A stretch of 64,000 nucleotides of DNA. Source: Sphingobacterium oryzagri. Its GTDB lineage: Bacteria > Bacteroidota > Bacteroidia > Sphingobacteriales > Sphingobacteriaceae. The stretch lies in the NCBI RefSeq assembly GCF_028736175.1, contig NZ_CP117880.1, positions 434,001-498,000 of the forward strand, given 5' to 3'. The notes beneath the pieces are model-generated. The model worked only from the letters and a program-made list of their open reading frames with translations. It was not told the origin of the DNA and made no database searches. Made by a program: the position numbers and the translations under genes. This document shows, one piece after another, positions 56,770 to 64,000 of the stretch; the first letter of the stretch is position 1; each line of letters opens with the position of its first letter.

Positions 56770-59700
56770 TTAGCTCATTTCACGAAGCAGATTAAGCGCA
56801 TACTCGATACTGTTGACGTTACTGAGCGCTAGCCGCAATTGGTTTTTCACCTCTTTCAGATTGGATATGGCCGGATAGCGTTGCACAAAGGCCAGTACTT
56901 TGCCAAATTGTTCGGATTCGAAGTAACTCGATTTCGGGTTATTCAGAAAATACGCTTTCAACGTATTTTTCTTGAATGCTATCTTTTCAAAACCGATTTG
57001 TTTTCCAAACCATTGCAAACGCAGGGTGTTAAACAATTCAAATACAGGCAGCGGAATAGGGCCAAAGCGATCTTCCAGCTCTTTCTGAAAACTTGCTAAT
57101 TGCTGTTCATTTTCTAGTTTGGCAATCTCGTTATACAAATTGTAGCGCTCACCGATATTTGTCACATATTCATCCGGAATCATAACCTCCAGATCCGTAT
57201 CTATCTGGGTGAAATTAACGTATTTCCGGTTGCTGTCATCGGCAAACAGCTCCCCAAATTCATCGTCTTTTAACTCCTGCACCGCTTCGTCCAAAATCTT
57301 ATTATACATCTCAAAGCCGATTTCGGCAATGAATCCCGATTGCTCAGCACCTAACAGATTTCCAGAACCACGAATATCGAGATCGCGCATAGCGACATTA
57401 AAACCGGAGCCCAGCTCCGAAAATTCCTCCAGCGCCGATAAACGCTTGTATGCTTCGTTCGTCAAGGTGGAGAGCGGCGGACTAAGCAAGTAGCAAAATG
57501 CTTTTTTATTCGATCGGCCTACACGCCCGCGCATTTGGTGCAGATCGCTCAGGCCAAACATGTGTGCGTGGTTGATGATAATCGTGTTCGCGTTCGGAAT
57601 ATCAAGTCCTGCCTCAATAATAGTTGTGGCTACGAGCACATCAAATTCGTGATTAATAAATTTGAGCATCACATCTTCCAGATCGTCGCCTTCCAGTTGG
57701 CCGTGTGCAATGCCCACGCGCGCACCTGGCACTAATTTTTGGATCATAGCACCAAGCTGTTTCAGGTCGGCAACACGGTTGTGGATGAAAAAAACCTGTC
57801 CGCCGCGATCCAGCTCAAAAGCCACAGATTCCTGTATCAACGTTTCGTTGAATACATGCAGTTCCGTTTGTACGGGTTGGCGGTTAGGTGGCGGTGTCGA
57901 TATAATACTGAGGTCGCGTGCGCCCATAAGCGAAAAGTGCAAAGTGCGCGGAATAGGCGTCGCAGTTAGCGTCAACGAATCTACGTTCGCACGCATCAAC
58001 TTCAACTTTTCCTTGACCGTTACACCAAACTTTTGCTCTTCGTCAATAATCATCAACCCGAGTTCCTTAAACTTCACATCTTTACTCACCAGGCGGTGTG
58101 TACCGATAATGATATCGACTTCGCCAGCTTCCAATTTGCGCAGTGTTTCTTTGATCTGTTTAGTTGACTTAAATCGATTGATATAATCAATATTCGCCGG
58201 AAAACCTTTTAACCGTTCGCTAAACGTACGGTAGTGTTGTAAGGCGAGGATTGTAGTCGGTACCAATACCGCCACTTGTTTGCTATCTGCAACCGCTTTA
58301 AATGCTGCCCGAATCGCGACTTCCGTCTTGCCAAAGCCAACGTCTCCACAAACCAATCTATCCATCGGATGCGGCGATTCCATATCCTTTTTTACATCAT
58401 TGGTTGCCTTTTCCTGGTCGGGTGTATCTTCGTAGATAAATGAGGCTTCCAGTTCATTTTGCAGGTAACTGTCTGGGCTAAACGCATTACCTGTCTGTGC
58501 TTTGCGTTTCGCATACAGCTTGATCAGGTCGCGCGCAATATCTTTGACCTTCTTTTTGGTTGTTTTCTTTAGTTTTTCCCAAGCATCGGTGCCCAATTTG
58601 TTCATTTTAGGCAACGTACCTTCCTTGCCAGAGTATTTTGATATACGATTTAATGAGTTGATATTGACGTATAGCAAATCGTTGTCTGCATAAATCAAAC
58701 GAATCATTTCCTGCGTTTTACCATTAACTTCTACCTTTTCCAGTCCGGCATATTTGCCCACACCGTGGTCAATATGCGTAATGTAGTCGCCTGGTTTAAG
58801 GTCACGCAGATCTTTCAAGGTAATGGCTTGGGAGCGCTCGTAGCCTTTCTTGCGTTTATATTTGTAATATCGGTCGAAAATCTGATGATCGGTGTAGCAC
58901 GCGATTTTAAGAGCATCATCGCGAAAACCTTCCCGCAGCGCGCGATGCACCGGAATAAAGGTTGCGGATTTATCAATATCGTACAAGATCGCAAAAATAC
59001 GTTCCATCTGCTTTGTAGAGTCGGAGAATATCAGGTTTTTTAAGCCCTGTTTCTCATTCTCTTTCAAGTTGTGAATCAACAGATTGAAATCTTTGTTGAA
59101 TGACGGTTGCGGGTGTATATCAAGTCGTATGCTGCTATCAGCTTTGTAGTAAAACTGCTTTCCAAATTCAATATTGGGAAAATCAAAAAGCATTTCGCTA
59201 AAGCTACGATCCGTGGTAAAGGTCACCCGAGGGTCCACCCAATCGGCGTTGGCTTTGATATCTTTTTCAGGTAAAGCTTTCCAAAAGTCGGAAGCCTTTT
59301 TATACCCATCTTTGATGACATCCAGCGAAAACTGCACATCTTTATGCCAAAAGACCGTGTCACGATCTACATATTCCAGTAGTGATATGTGATTATTGCT
59401 TAGAAACTTGGCTTGTACATTCGGTACGATAGTTACCGTGTGCATTTTGCTTACCGATAGTTGCGTTTCGATATCAAACGTACGGATGCTTTCAATTTCA
59501 TCGCCGAAAAACTCTACCCGGTAGGGCAGATCGTTAGAAAATGAAAAAATATCAACGATACCGCCTCGAATGGCAAATTGTCCTGGTTCGTAGACAAAGT
59601 CTACGCGGTCAAAATCGTATTCATACAAGAACTCGTTGATGAAATCTATGCTAAGTTTGCTGTGTTGGGTTATTGGCAAGGTATTTTTATCCAGGTCATC

Positions 59701-60105
59701 CCTGTTAATCACCTTTTCAGCGATCGCCTCCGGATAGGTAACCACCATTTTTGGAAGTTCTGATGCGTGATTCAGCGCACTCAAAGTCTCCGCGCGTTGT
59801 AATACATGTGCCGCGTCGGTCTGTGTAAATTCAAATGCTTTGCGAAAAGAAGCCGGAAAAAATAAAATTTGCTTGTCCAGTATACTTTCCAGATCGCTTA
59901 GAAAATAAGAAGCTTCTTCATGTGTCGGTAAAACGAACACAAAAGGACGCTCCTGCAGTTTGTAAGCCGCAGCTGCCAGCATGGCATCCGATGAGCCTAT
60001 CAGTCCTTTAAGCTGTATTTTAGGGTTTTTAGCTTGTATGGTTTTTACCAGTGATGCGACTTGTTCGCTCTGCGCGTATTTTTCTAGAACTTCTTGTATA
60101 CCCAC
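56770..60105 (-). CDS. mfd: Transcription-repair coupling factor Mfd
   Basis: Mfd is an ATP-driven translocase that removes RNA polymerase stalled at DNA lesions and recruits UvrA. The 1111-aa protein has the UvrB-like N-terminal part (PGQFAIRGGIVDIFSF), the RNA-polymerase-binding domain (LRDLKPGDYITHIDHGVGKYAGL), helicase motor motifs including Walker A GDVGFGKTEVA and DEEQKFG, motif III/V-type segments (SLTLTATPIPRTLHFS, TTIIEAGLDIPNAN, GRVGRSNKKAFCY) and the C-terminal TRCF domain. Length and order are complete. It is on the minus strand, 106 nt downstream of an unknown protein gene. Confidence 0.97.
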   Translation of the reverse strand: MGIQEVLEKYAQSEQVASLVKTIQAKNPKIQLKGLIGSSDAMLAAAAYKLQERPFVFVLPTHEEASYFLSDLESILDKQILFFPASFRKAFEFTQTDAAHVLQRAETLSALNHASELPKMVVTYPEAIAEKVINRDDLDKNTLPITQHSKLSIDFINEFLYEYDFDRVDFVYEPGQFAIRGGIVDIFSFSNDLPYRVEFFGDEIESIRTFDIETQLSVSKMHTVTIVPNVQAKFLSNNHISLLEYVDRDTVFWHKDVQFSLDVIKDGYKKASDFWKALPEKDIKANADWVDPRVTFTTDRSFSEMLFDFPNIEFGKQFYYKADSSIRLDIHPQPSFNKDFNLLIHNLKENEKQGLKNLIFSDSTKQMERIFAILYDIDKSATFIPVHRALREGFRDDALKIACYTDHQIFDRYYKYKRKKGYERSQAITLKDLRDLKPGDYITHIDHGVGKYAGLEKVEVNGKTQEMIRLIYADNDLLYVNINSLNRISKYSGKEGTLPKMNKLGTDAWEKLKKTTKKKVKDIARDLIKLYAKRKAQTGNAFSPDSYLQNELEASFIYEDTPDQEKATNDVKKDMESPHPMDRLVCGDVGFGKTEVAIRAAFKAVADSKQVAVLVPTTILALQHYRTFSERLKGFPANIDYINRFKSTKQIKETLRKLEAGEVDIIIGTHRLVSKDVKFKELGLMIIDEEQKFGVTVKEKLKLMRANVDSLTLTATPIPRTLHFSLMGARDLSIISTPPPNRQPVQTELHVFNETLIQESVAFELDRGGQVFFIHNRVADLKQLGAMIQKLVPGARVGIAHGQLEGDDLEDVMLKFINHEFDVLVATTIIEAGLDIPNANTIIINHAHMFGLSDLHQMRGRVGRSNKKAFCYLLSPPLSTLTNEAYKRLSALEEFSELGSGFNVAMRDLDIRGSGNLLGAEQSGFIAEIGFEMYNKILDEAVQELKDDEFGELFADDSNRKYVNFTQIDTDLEVMIPDEYVTNIGERYNLYNEIAKLENEQQLASFQKELEDRFGPIPLPVFELFNTLRLQWFGKQIGFEKIAFKKNTLKAYFLNNPKSSYFESEQFGKVLAFVQRYPAISNLKEVKNQLRLALSNVNSIEYALNLLREMS

Positions 60106-60211
60106 GTGTTGCCTGTCTTTTTTTTGCGAATTTACGAAAATAATTAGAGTCGGCCGTCTTCCACTCGCCTCTATACCATCGCCGATGGTGATTTAACCGA
60201 CAAAACAGGTA

Positions 60212-60757
60212 TTAAATCAGCGCATGATCGCCCGCAAATGTCAACAGCTTTTCCATATCTTCACGAAGATCAAACTGAAAATCTTCATGCAATTTGTCAA
60301 ACTTGTTTACCGTAGTCTTCACCCGTGATTTTGTATATTCTTGAAGCTTAGATGCCGTATGTATGGCCGACTTTTCGAATAGGCGAGGGTAGCGTTCGAA
60401 AGCTTCCTTCAGGATATAAATGCGGCATTCCAGCTCGCTGAATTTGTCTTTGGTAACCTTTTCATGCTCATTGATCAATCCACTAGCTTGACGAAGTAAG
60501 GCCTGCAGTGTTTTATAATGACTGTATATCGGGATGTTTTTTAATGTCGTGCGGCTGTCTGCAAAAAGTTCCGTCAAGGTATTTTTTAACGTTTCAATCC
60601 GCTGTTCCAAATCGATCTGATCTTCCAACAGCTGGTAGTGGAGCTGCTTCATCAGCATTTTATCTTTGCCTACCAGACGTACAAGAAGCTTGTCTTTTTC
60701 CTTTTGTGGCAGATGAAGCACCGCTTCCTTTAGTGTTGGGTTTTTATGAAGAGACAT
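60212..60757 (-). CDS. Uncharacterised alpha-helical protein upstream of mfd
   Basis: I do not recognise this 181-aa protein. It is charged and predicted to be almost entirely helical, with coiled-coil-like stretches (LEDQIDLEQRIETLKNTLTE, KFSELECRIYILKEAFERYP, KFDKLHEDFQFDLREDMEKLL), and has no signal peptide or transmembrane segment. It precedes mfd on the same strand by 106 nt, so co-transcription is possible. No function is assigned. Confidence 0.65.
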   Translation of the reverse strand: MSLHKNPTLKEAVLHLPQKEKDKLLVRLVGKDKMLMKQLHYQLLEDQIDLEQRIETLKNTLTELFADSRTTLKNIPIYSHYKTLQALLRQASGLINEHEKVTKDKFSELECRIYILKEAFERYPRLFEKSAIHTASKLQEYTKSRVKTTVNKFDKLHEDFQFDLREDMEKLLTFAGDHALI

Positions 60758-60907
60758 GGCCTGTAAACGTAAAAACCTAAATGTAAGAAGTAAAAACGGA
60801 AATCTAAAATAACCACGCAGGCGCCACGTACTGTTCTTTTGATTGTTAATCCGTAAAAAGTACCATTAATTGTTGGAAATTTACCACGCTTTTAGTTAAG
60901 TGGCTGT

Positions 60908-60915
60908 TACCTTTG
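60908..60915 (+). promoter_or_regulatory. -7 promoter box giving a nearly leaderless AraC-gene transcript
   Basis: TACCTTTG matches TAnnTTTG and ends 3 nt before the ATG at 60919. The context TTTGTATATGG is the same as upstream of ispH (47681-47691). No clear -33 box. Confidence 0.45.
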
Positions 60916-60918
60916 TAT

Positions 60919-61800
60919 ATGGTTTCTAAAATCCCTATTATCAAGCAGTGTACGGTTTCTCATAACCAGCAACAAGGCGACTTGATGGTGGAGGATTTGG
61001 CGAGCTATCTAGATCGGAACAAAAATCTGATTTTTCCACATCGCCATAATTTCTACCATTTTTTACTCTTCACAAAGGGTGGGGGGCGTCATAGCATCGA
61101 TTTCGAAACATTTACCGTAGCGCCGTGGCAGATATACTTTATGGCGCCTGGACAAATTCACGTTTGGCAGTTTGACGAGGATGTAGATGGTTTTGTGGTG
61201 AATTTCAACAAGGATTATTTCAAGACATTATTGTTGCGCCCTGCATACATTGATCAGTTTTCGTTTTTTTCTGGTTTGGTGAAAGATGAGGTTTTTACCG
61301 TAGACGAAGCCGAGCGTACGGCTGTTGTAAATATTTTCGAGCGGTTACGCGGCAATGTGCAGGACACGGAGTTTGCACAAATTTCGTTACTGTATCTCTT
61401 TCATGTGTTAGAAAAGCAGCGTATGCTACCACAGGAAGTGGAAGGCAATGCATATAACCACACGTTGCTGCGTAATTTTATGGGGCTTATTGAGGTTAAC
61501 TTTCGGGAACTGCGTTTGCCCAAAGAATACGCGGCACTGCTGTATATTACGCCCAACCATCTGAACGCCTTATGCAAGGCATTTTTGGGCTTATCTGCGG
61601 GCGAGTTGATTCGTGACAGAATTTTGTTGGAAGCTAAACGTCTTTTGGTAATACCCGACTACGCCATTTCTAGTATTGCCTACGAGCTCAATTTTAATGA
61701 CAATTCCTATTTTACGAAATTTTTTAAAAAGGCTGTGGGGAAGACGCCCGATGAATTTCGAAGAAGTATAGATTTAATCAATAAGCAAGATGGAAAGTAA
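60919..61800 (+). CDS. AraC-family transcriptional regulator
   Basis: This 293-aa protein has an N-terminal cupin-type sensor (FPHRHNFYHFLLFTKGGGRHSIDFETF, APGQIHVWQF) and a C-terminal AraC/XylS DNA-binding domain with two helix-turn-helix units (LPKEYAALLYITPNHLNALCKAFLG and ISSIAYELNFNDNSYFTKFFKKAVGKTPDEFR). The sensor type commonly binds small molecules such as sugars, but the ligand is unknown. I chose the ATG at 60919; a TTG two codons earlier is possible. Its end overlaps the DUF983 gene by 11 nt. It could regulate GalE or the distant rhamnose genes; nothing in the sequence shows this. Confidence 0.9.
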   Translation: MVSKIPIIKQCTVSHNQQQGDLMVEDLASYLDRNKNLIFPHRHNFYHFLLFTKGGGRHSIDFETFTVAPWQIYFMAPGQIHVWQFDEDVDGFVVNFNKDYFKTLLLRPAYIDQFSFFSGLVKDEVFTVDEAERTAVVNIFERLRGNVQDTEFAQISLLYLFHVLEKQRMLPQEVEGNAYNHTLLRNFMGLIEVNFRELRLPKEYAALLYITPNHLNALCKAFLGLSAGELIRDRILLEAKRLLVIPDYAISSIAYELNFNDNSYFTKFFKKAVGKTPDEFRRSIDLINKQDGK

Positions 61801-62227
61801 ACAATCCTATACCATTAGTAAATTTCAGGCCGCTCGTCAGTGCAAGTGTCCGCGTTGTCGGACGGGGAAGATGTTTGAAGGCAGCCTTTTACGTTTAAAA
61901 GGTCAAAAAATGCACAAACATTGTCCGCATTGCGGTTTAAAATTTGAAATGGAGCCCGGCTTTTTTTACGTATCAATGTTCGTGAGTTATGCGCTCAATG
62001 TTGCTCAATTTATCACGGTGTGTGTCGCAACTTATGTGCTTTCCGGTCAGTCCGAGTCGCCTTGGGTTTATCTTACGGCTTGCTGTATCGTGGCTATTGC
62101 GATGGCAGGTTTTAATTTTAGGTATTCCCGCGTAATACAGCTGTATTGGCTAACGCCCAATTTGAGTTTTAATCCGCGTTATTACGGAGTGAAAAAAGCG
62201 GATGAAAAAAATACAGCGACCTCTTGA
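61790..62227 (+). CDS. DUF983 zinc-ribbon membrane protein
   Basis: This 145-aa protein has two CxxC pairs at the N terminus (CPRCRTGKMFEG, HCPHCGLKFE), followed by the DUF983 signature MEPGFFYVSMFVSYALNV and two or three hydrophobic helices. The cysteines suggest a zinc ribbon. The function is not established. It overlaps the AraC gene by 11 nt. Its stop codon lies in the loop of the hairpin shared with the convergent galE gene. Confidence 0.88.
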   Translation: MESKQSYTISKFQAARQCKCPRCRTGKMFEGSLLRLKGQKMHKHCPHCGLKFEMEPGFFYVSMFVSYALNVAQFITVCVATYVLSGQSESPWVYLTACCIVAIAMAGFNFRYSRVIQLYWLTPNLSFNPRYYGVKKADEKNTATS

Positions 62228-62252
62228 TAGAGGCCGCTGCGATTTATTTTTT
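62214..62252 (+). terminator. Terminator between the DUF983 and galE genes
   Basis: A 9-bp stem with one A-C mismatch (62214-62223 with 62230-62239) and the loop TTGATA is followed by ATTTATTTTTTAT. It overlaps the DUF983 stop codon. Confidence 0.75.
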
Positions 62253-63279
62253 ATCCAATCGGATTTTCCTGCAAATATTTTTCCCAGGCCCAGGCGGAGG
62301 CCATCATTTCATCAATGCCTAAAACCGCTGTCCAGCCAAGCTCTGCGGTAGATTTTGTGACATCGCCCCATACCTTGATGATATCACCATCGCGGCGCGG
62401 TCCTACCTCGTAATTTAGCTTTTGGCCAGCTGCTTTTTCAAAAGCTGCTATCGCTTGCAAAACGGAGTAGCCAATACCTGTTCCAACATTAAAAACATCG
62501 TACTTTCCGTTTGGATTGCCTTTTTCTAACAATTTAATGGCTGCAACGTGTGCCTTTGCAAGGTCCACCACGTGGATATAGTCGCGCACACAGCTTCCGT
62601 CAATCGTATCGTAATCACCACCAAAAACTGTTAACTTTTCTCGTTTACCGATAGCGGTCTGCGTAATAAAAGGCAACAAGTTTTGTGGCACGCCCAACGG
62701 AAGCTCTCCAATCAGTGCTGACTCGTGCGCCCCAACCGGGTTAAAGTATCGTAAAGCGATAACGTTATAATTTCCGTAAGCCTTGGCCGTCTCTGCTAAA
62801 ATTTCTTCCGCAATCTGTTTAGTATTTCCGTAAGGAGATGCCGCCGTTTTCACGGGAGCAGCTTCTGTTACGGGTAGTACATCCGGCTCGCCATACACGG
62901 TACAACTCGATGAGAACACAAAGTTGATCGCTTTACCTTGGTAAGCATTCAGCAAATTGATTAAAGAAAAAAAGTTGTTATGGTAATATTTTAAAGGTTT
63001 TTCCACCGATTCGCCTACCGCTTTTGAGGCAGCGAAATGGATAATGCCCTTGATATCCGGATTTTGCTCTACAAAGGCTGTAACCTTCGCCCCATCACAC
63101 AGATCAAACTCGTGAAATTCGGGCTTAACGCCAATTATCTTTTCAATTTGATCGAGGATTTTAAGGTTAGAGTTGGATAGGTTGTCGATAATTACCGGTG
63201 TATAGCCTGCGTTGTAAAGCTCTACGACGGTGTGTGAACCAATATATCCGGTTCCGCCTGTGACTAGGATTTTGCTCAT
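62251..63279 (-). CDS. galE: UDP-glucose 4-epimerase
   Basis: This enzyme interconverts UDP-galactose and UDP-glucose and closes the Leloir cycle with galT and galK. The 342-aa extended SDR has GGTGYIGSH (8-16), the diphosphate region HFAASKAVGESVEKP, the SSSCTVYG serine motif, the catalytic SPYGNTK (Tyr-x-x-x-Lys), RYFNPVGAH and GDGSCVRDYIHV-type GSCVRDYIHVVDLA. It also supplies UDP-galactose for surface polysaccharides. It lies about 9 kb from galTKM rather than in the same operon. Confidence 0.95.
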   Translation of the reverse strand: MSKILVTGGTGYIGSHTVVELYNAGYTPVIIDNLSNSNLKILDQIEKIIGVKPEFHEFDLCDGAKVTAFVEQNPDIKGIIHFAASKAVGESVEKPLKYYHNNFFSLINLLNAYQGKAINFVFSSSCTVYGEPDVLPVTEAAPVKTAASPYGNTKQIAEEILAETAKAYGNYNVIALRYFNPVGAHESALIGELPLGVPQNLLPFITQTAIGKREKLTVFGGDYDTIDGSCVRDYIHVVDLAKAHVAAIKLLEKGNPNGKYDVFNVGTGIGYSVLQAIAAFEKAAGQKLNYEVGPRRDGDIIKVWGDVTKSTAELGWTAVLGIDEMMASAWAWEKYLQENPIG

Positions 63280-63372
63280 TATTTCTGATTATAATATGTT
63301 CTTATTTTATATTTTTTTTTGTTAACGTATTGCCGTTTCATATCCCGCCCTTGCTTATGTAGCATTCGTGTA

Positions 63373-64000
63373 TCAATAATCTATGCGATTGATAATTGAA
63401 CTAATAAACCAGTTTGGTAGTTTATCTTCATCAACCATAATCGTTAGCTGTCCTTTATCTAATTGCGCTATTAATGTCATGCCTGCGGCGGATGAGTTGT
63501 CAAACAAGAAACTTTTTTCACATATTCCGACAGCCGATAGTAAGAGATCCAACACACGGTCGTAACGTTGGATAATTTTTTCATCAGGGACGGCATGTCC
63601 TCCTTTTTCAACACGGTTGCTGACACGAGATATGTTCAGTAACGGATCATCCAAACATACAAAATAAAGGTAAGTCTTGTAAGCTAATTCCTTCGCATGC
63701 TTTATTTCTTCCAGTTTGGAAGGATGGCTCATTACCGATTCGAAAGCGTAGGAGACTCCTTTCTTCATGAGATGCGAACGAATAAAAGCGGTAATCAGTG
63801 AAGCTTCATAACTATGCGTTTTTCGGCCTCTATCAACGATAATGTTGTTTTTTATAAGGATAGTAATTTCATGTCCGGCTTTACGTGATTTTTCTAATAA
63901 ACTTAAGCTGGCTGGCTGTTGAAAAAAGGAGTCTAAGTCGCGTTGCGACAGCTGTAGTCCGAAATCAGCGAGATTGACGTAGCCGGTGGCAGATAAATGT
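63373..64000 (-). CDS. Zeta-toxin-like P-loop ATPase, N terminus beyond the window
   Basis: The frame stays open past the window edge; 77 codons upstream of the first in-window Met codon (63768) read as a continuous protein, so 208 residues are visible and the 5' end is missing. The visible part contains YVNLADFGLQ, FFQQPASLSLLEKSRKAGHE, IIVDRGRKTHSYEASLITAFIRSHLM, YAFESVMSHPSKLEEIKHAKE, YFVCLDDPLLNISRVSNRVEKGGHAVPDEKIIQRYDR and FLFDNS, which is the order seen in Zeta-like predicted ATPases. The P-loop itself must lie outside the window. Zeta toxins phosphorylate UDP-GlcNAc-type sugars, but many chromosomal relatives are uncharacterised. No antitoxin gene is seen downstream. Confidence 0.7.
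   Translation of the reverse strand, partial: HLSATGYVNLADFGLQLSQRDLDSFFQQPASLSLLEKSRKAGHEITILIKNNIIVDRGRKTHSYEASLITAFIRSHLMKKGVSYAFESVMSHPSKLEEIKHAKELAYKTYLYFVCLDDPLLNISRVSNRVEKGGHAVPDEKIIQRYDRVLDLLLSAVGICEKSFLFDNSSAAGMTLIAQLDKGQLTIMVDEDKLPNWFISSIINRIDY

Overview
The window looks like a chromosome segment of a Bacteroidota bacterium, most likely family Sphingobacteriaceae (Sphingobacterium/Pedobacter-like). The reasons are a SusC/SusD pair, Bacteroidota-type promoter boxes (TAnnTTTG), the RhaI type of L-rhamnose isomerase with a fused RhaD-dehydrogenase, and many secreted glycoside hydrolases. No tRNA, rRNA or CRISPR array was seen. All family calls come from reading motifs; no search was run.

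Layout. (1) 36-8498: SusC, SusD, a secreted beta-helix protein (GH141-like) with a fused C-terminal rhamnose-mutarotase domain, and an oxidoreductase. (2) 8505-17816: a tightly packed cassette with an SSS transporter, two solute-binding-protein homologues without signal peptides, two class III (CaiB/BaiF) CoA-transferases, a Gfo/Idh/MocA oxidoreductase, a MaoC hydratase and a FucP-like transporter. No ABC permease or ATPase is present. This is the strongest candidate for an undescribed pathway. (3) 18121-19392: a probable AbiE-like two-gene toxin/antitoxin or defence unit behind a perfect 40-nt palindrome. (4) 19793-34474: a run of secreted glycan-degrading enzymes (GH78, GH2, GH106, GH127, SGNH acetylesterase, DUF5703/GH95-like). 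(5) 34602-40581: L-rhamnose uptake and catabolism (RhaT, RhaD-SDR, RhaI, a RhaB-like kinase). (6) 40866-43704: a periplasmic 3-keto-glycoside module (tandem DUF1080 protein plus Tat-exported Gfo/Idh/MocA protein). (7) 43825-56633: a putative minus-strand small RNA, a nucleotide-sugar dehydratase, an SDR, IspH, ferrochelatase, a metallophosphoesterase, galT-galK-galM, a cystathionine gamma-synthase-like enzyme and a DUF2975/XRE pair. (8) 56770-64000: Mfd, an unknown helical protein, an AraC regulator, a DUF983 protein, GalE and a truncated Zeta-toxin-like ATPase.

How it works together. The SusCD pair would import rhamnose-containing oligosaccharides. GH78/GH106 would release L-rhamnose, GH2 galactose, GH127 arabinofuranose-type sugars and the beta-helix enzyme possibly fucose. 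The fused mutarotase and lipoprotein GalM would equilibrate anomers in the periplasm. RhaT and the SSS and MFS carriers would move monosaccharides inward, where RhaI/RhaB/RhaD-SDR and GalK/GalT/GalE metabolise them. The enzyme set resembles that used on rhamnogalacturonans, but the actual substrate is an inference.

Two near-identical ~145-bp palindromic elements in opposite orientation (46386-46528, 54366-54510) look like MITE/REP-type repeats. One supplies the last codons of galM.
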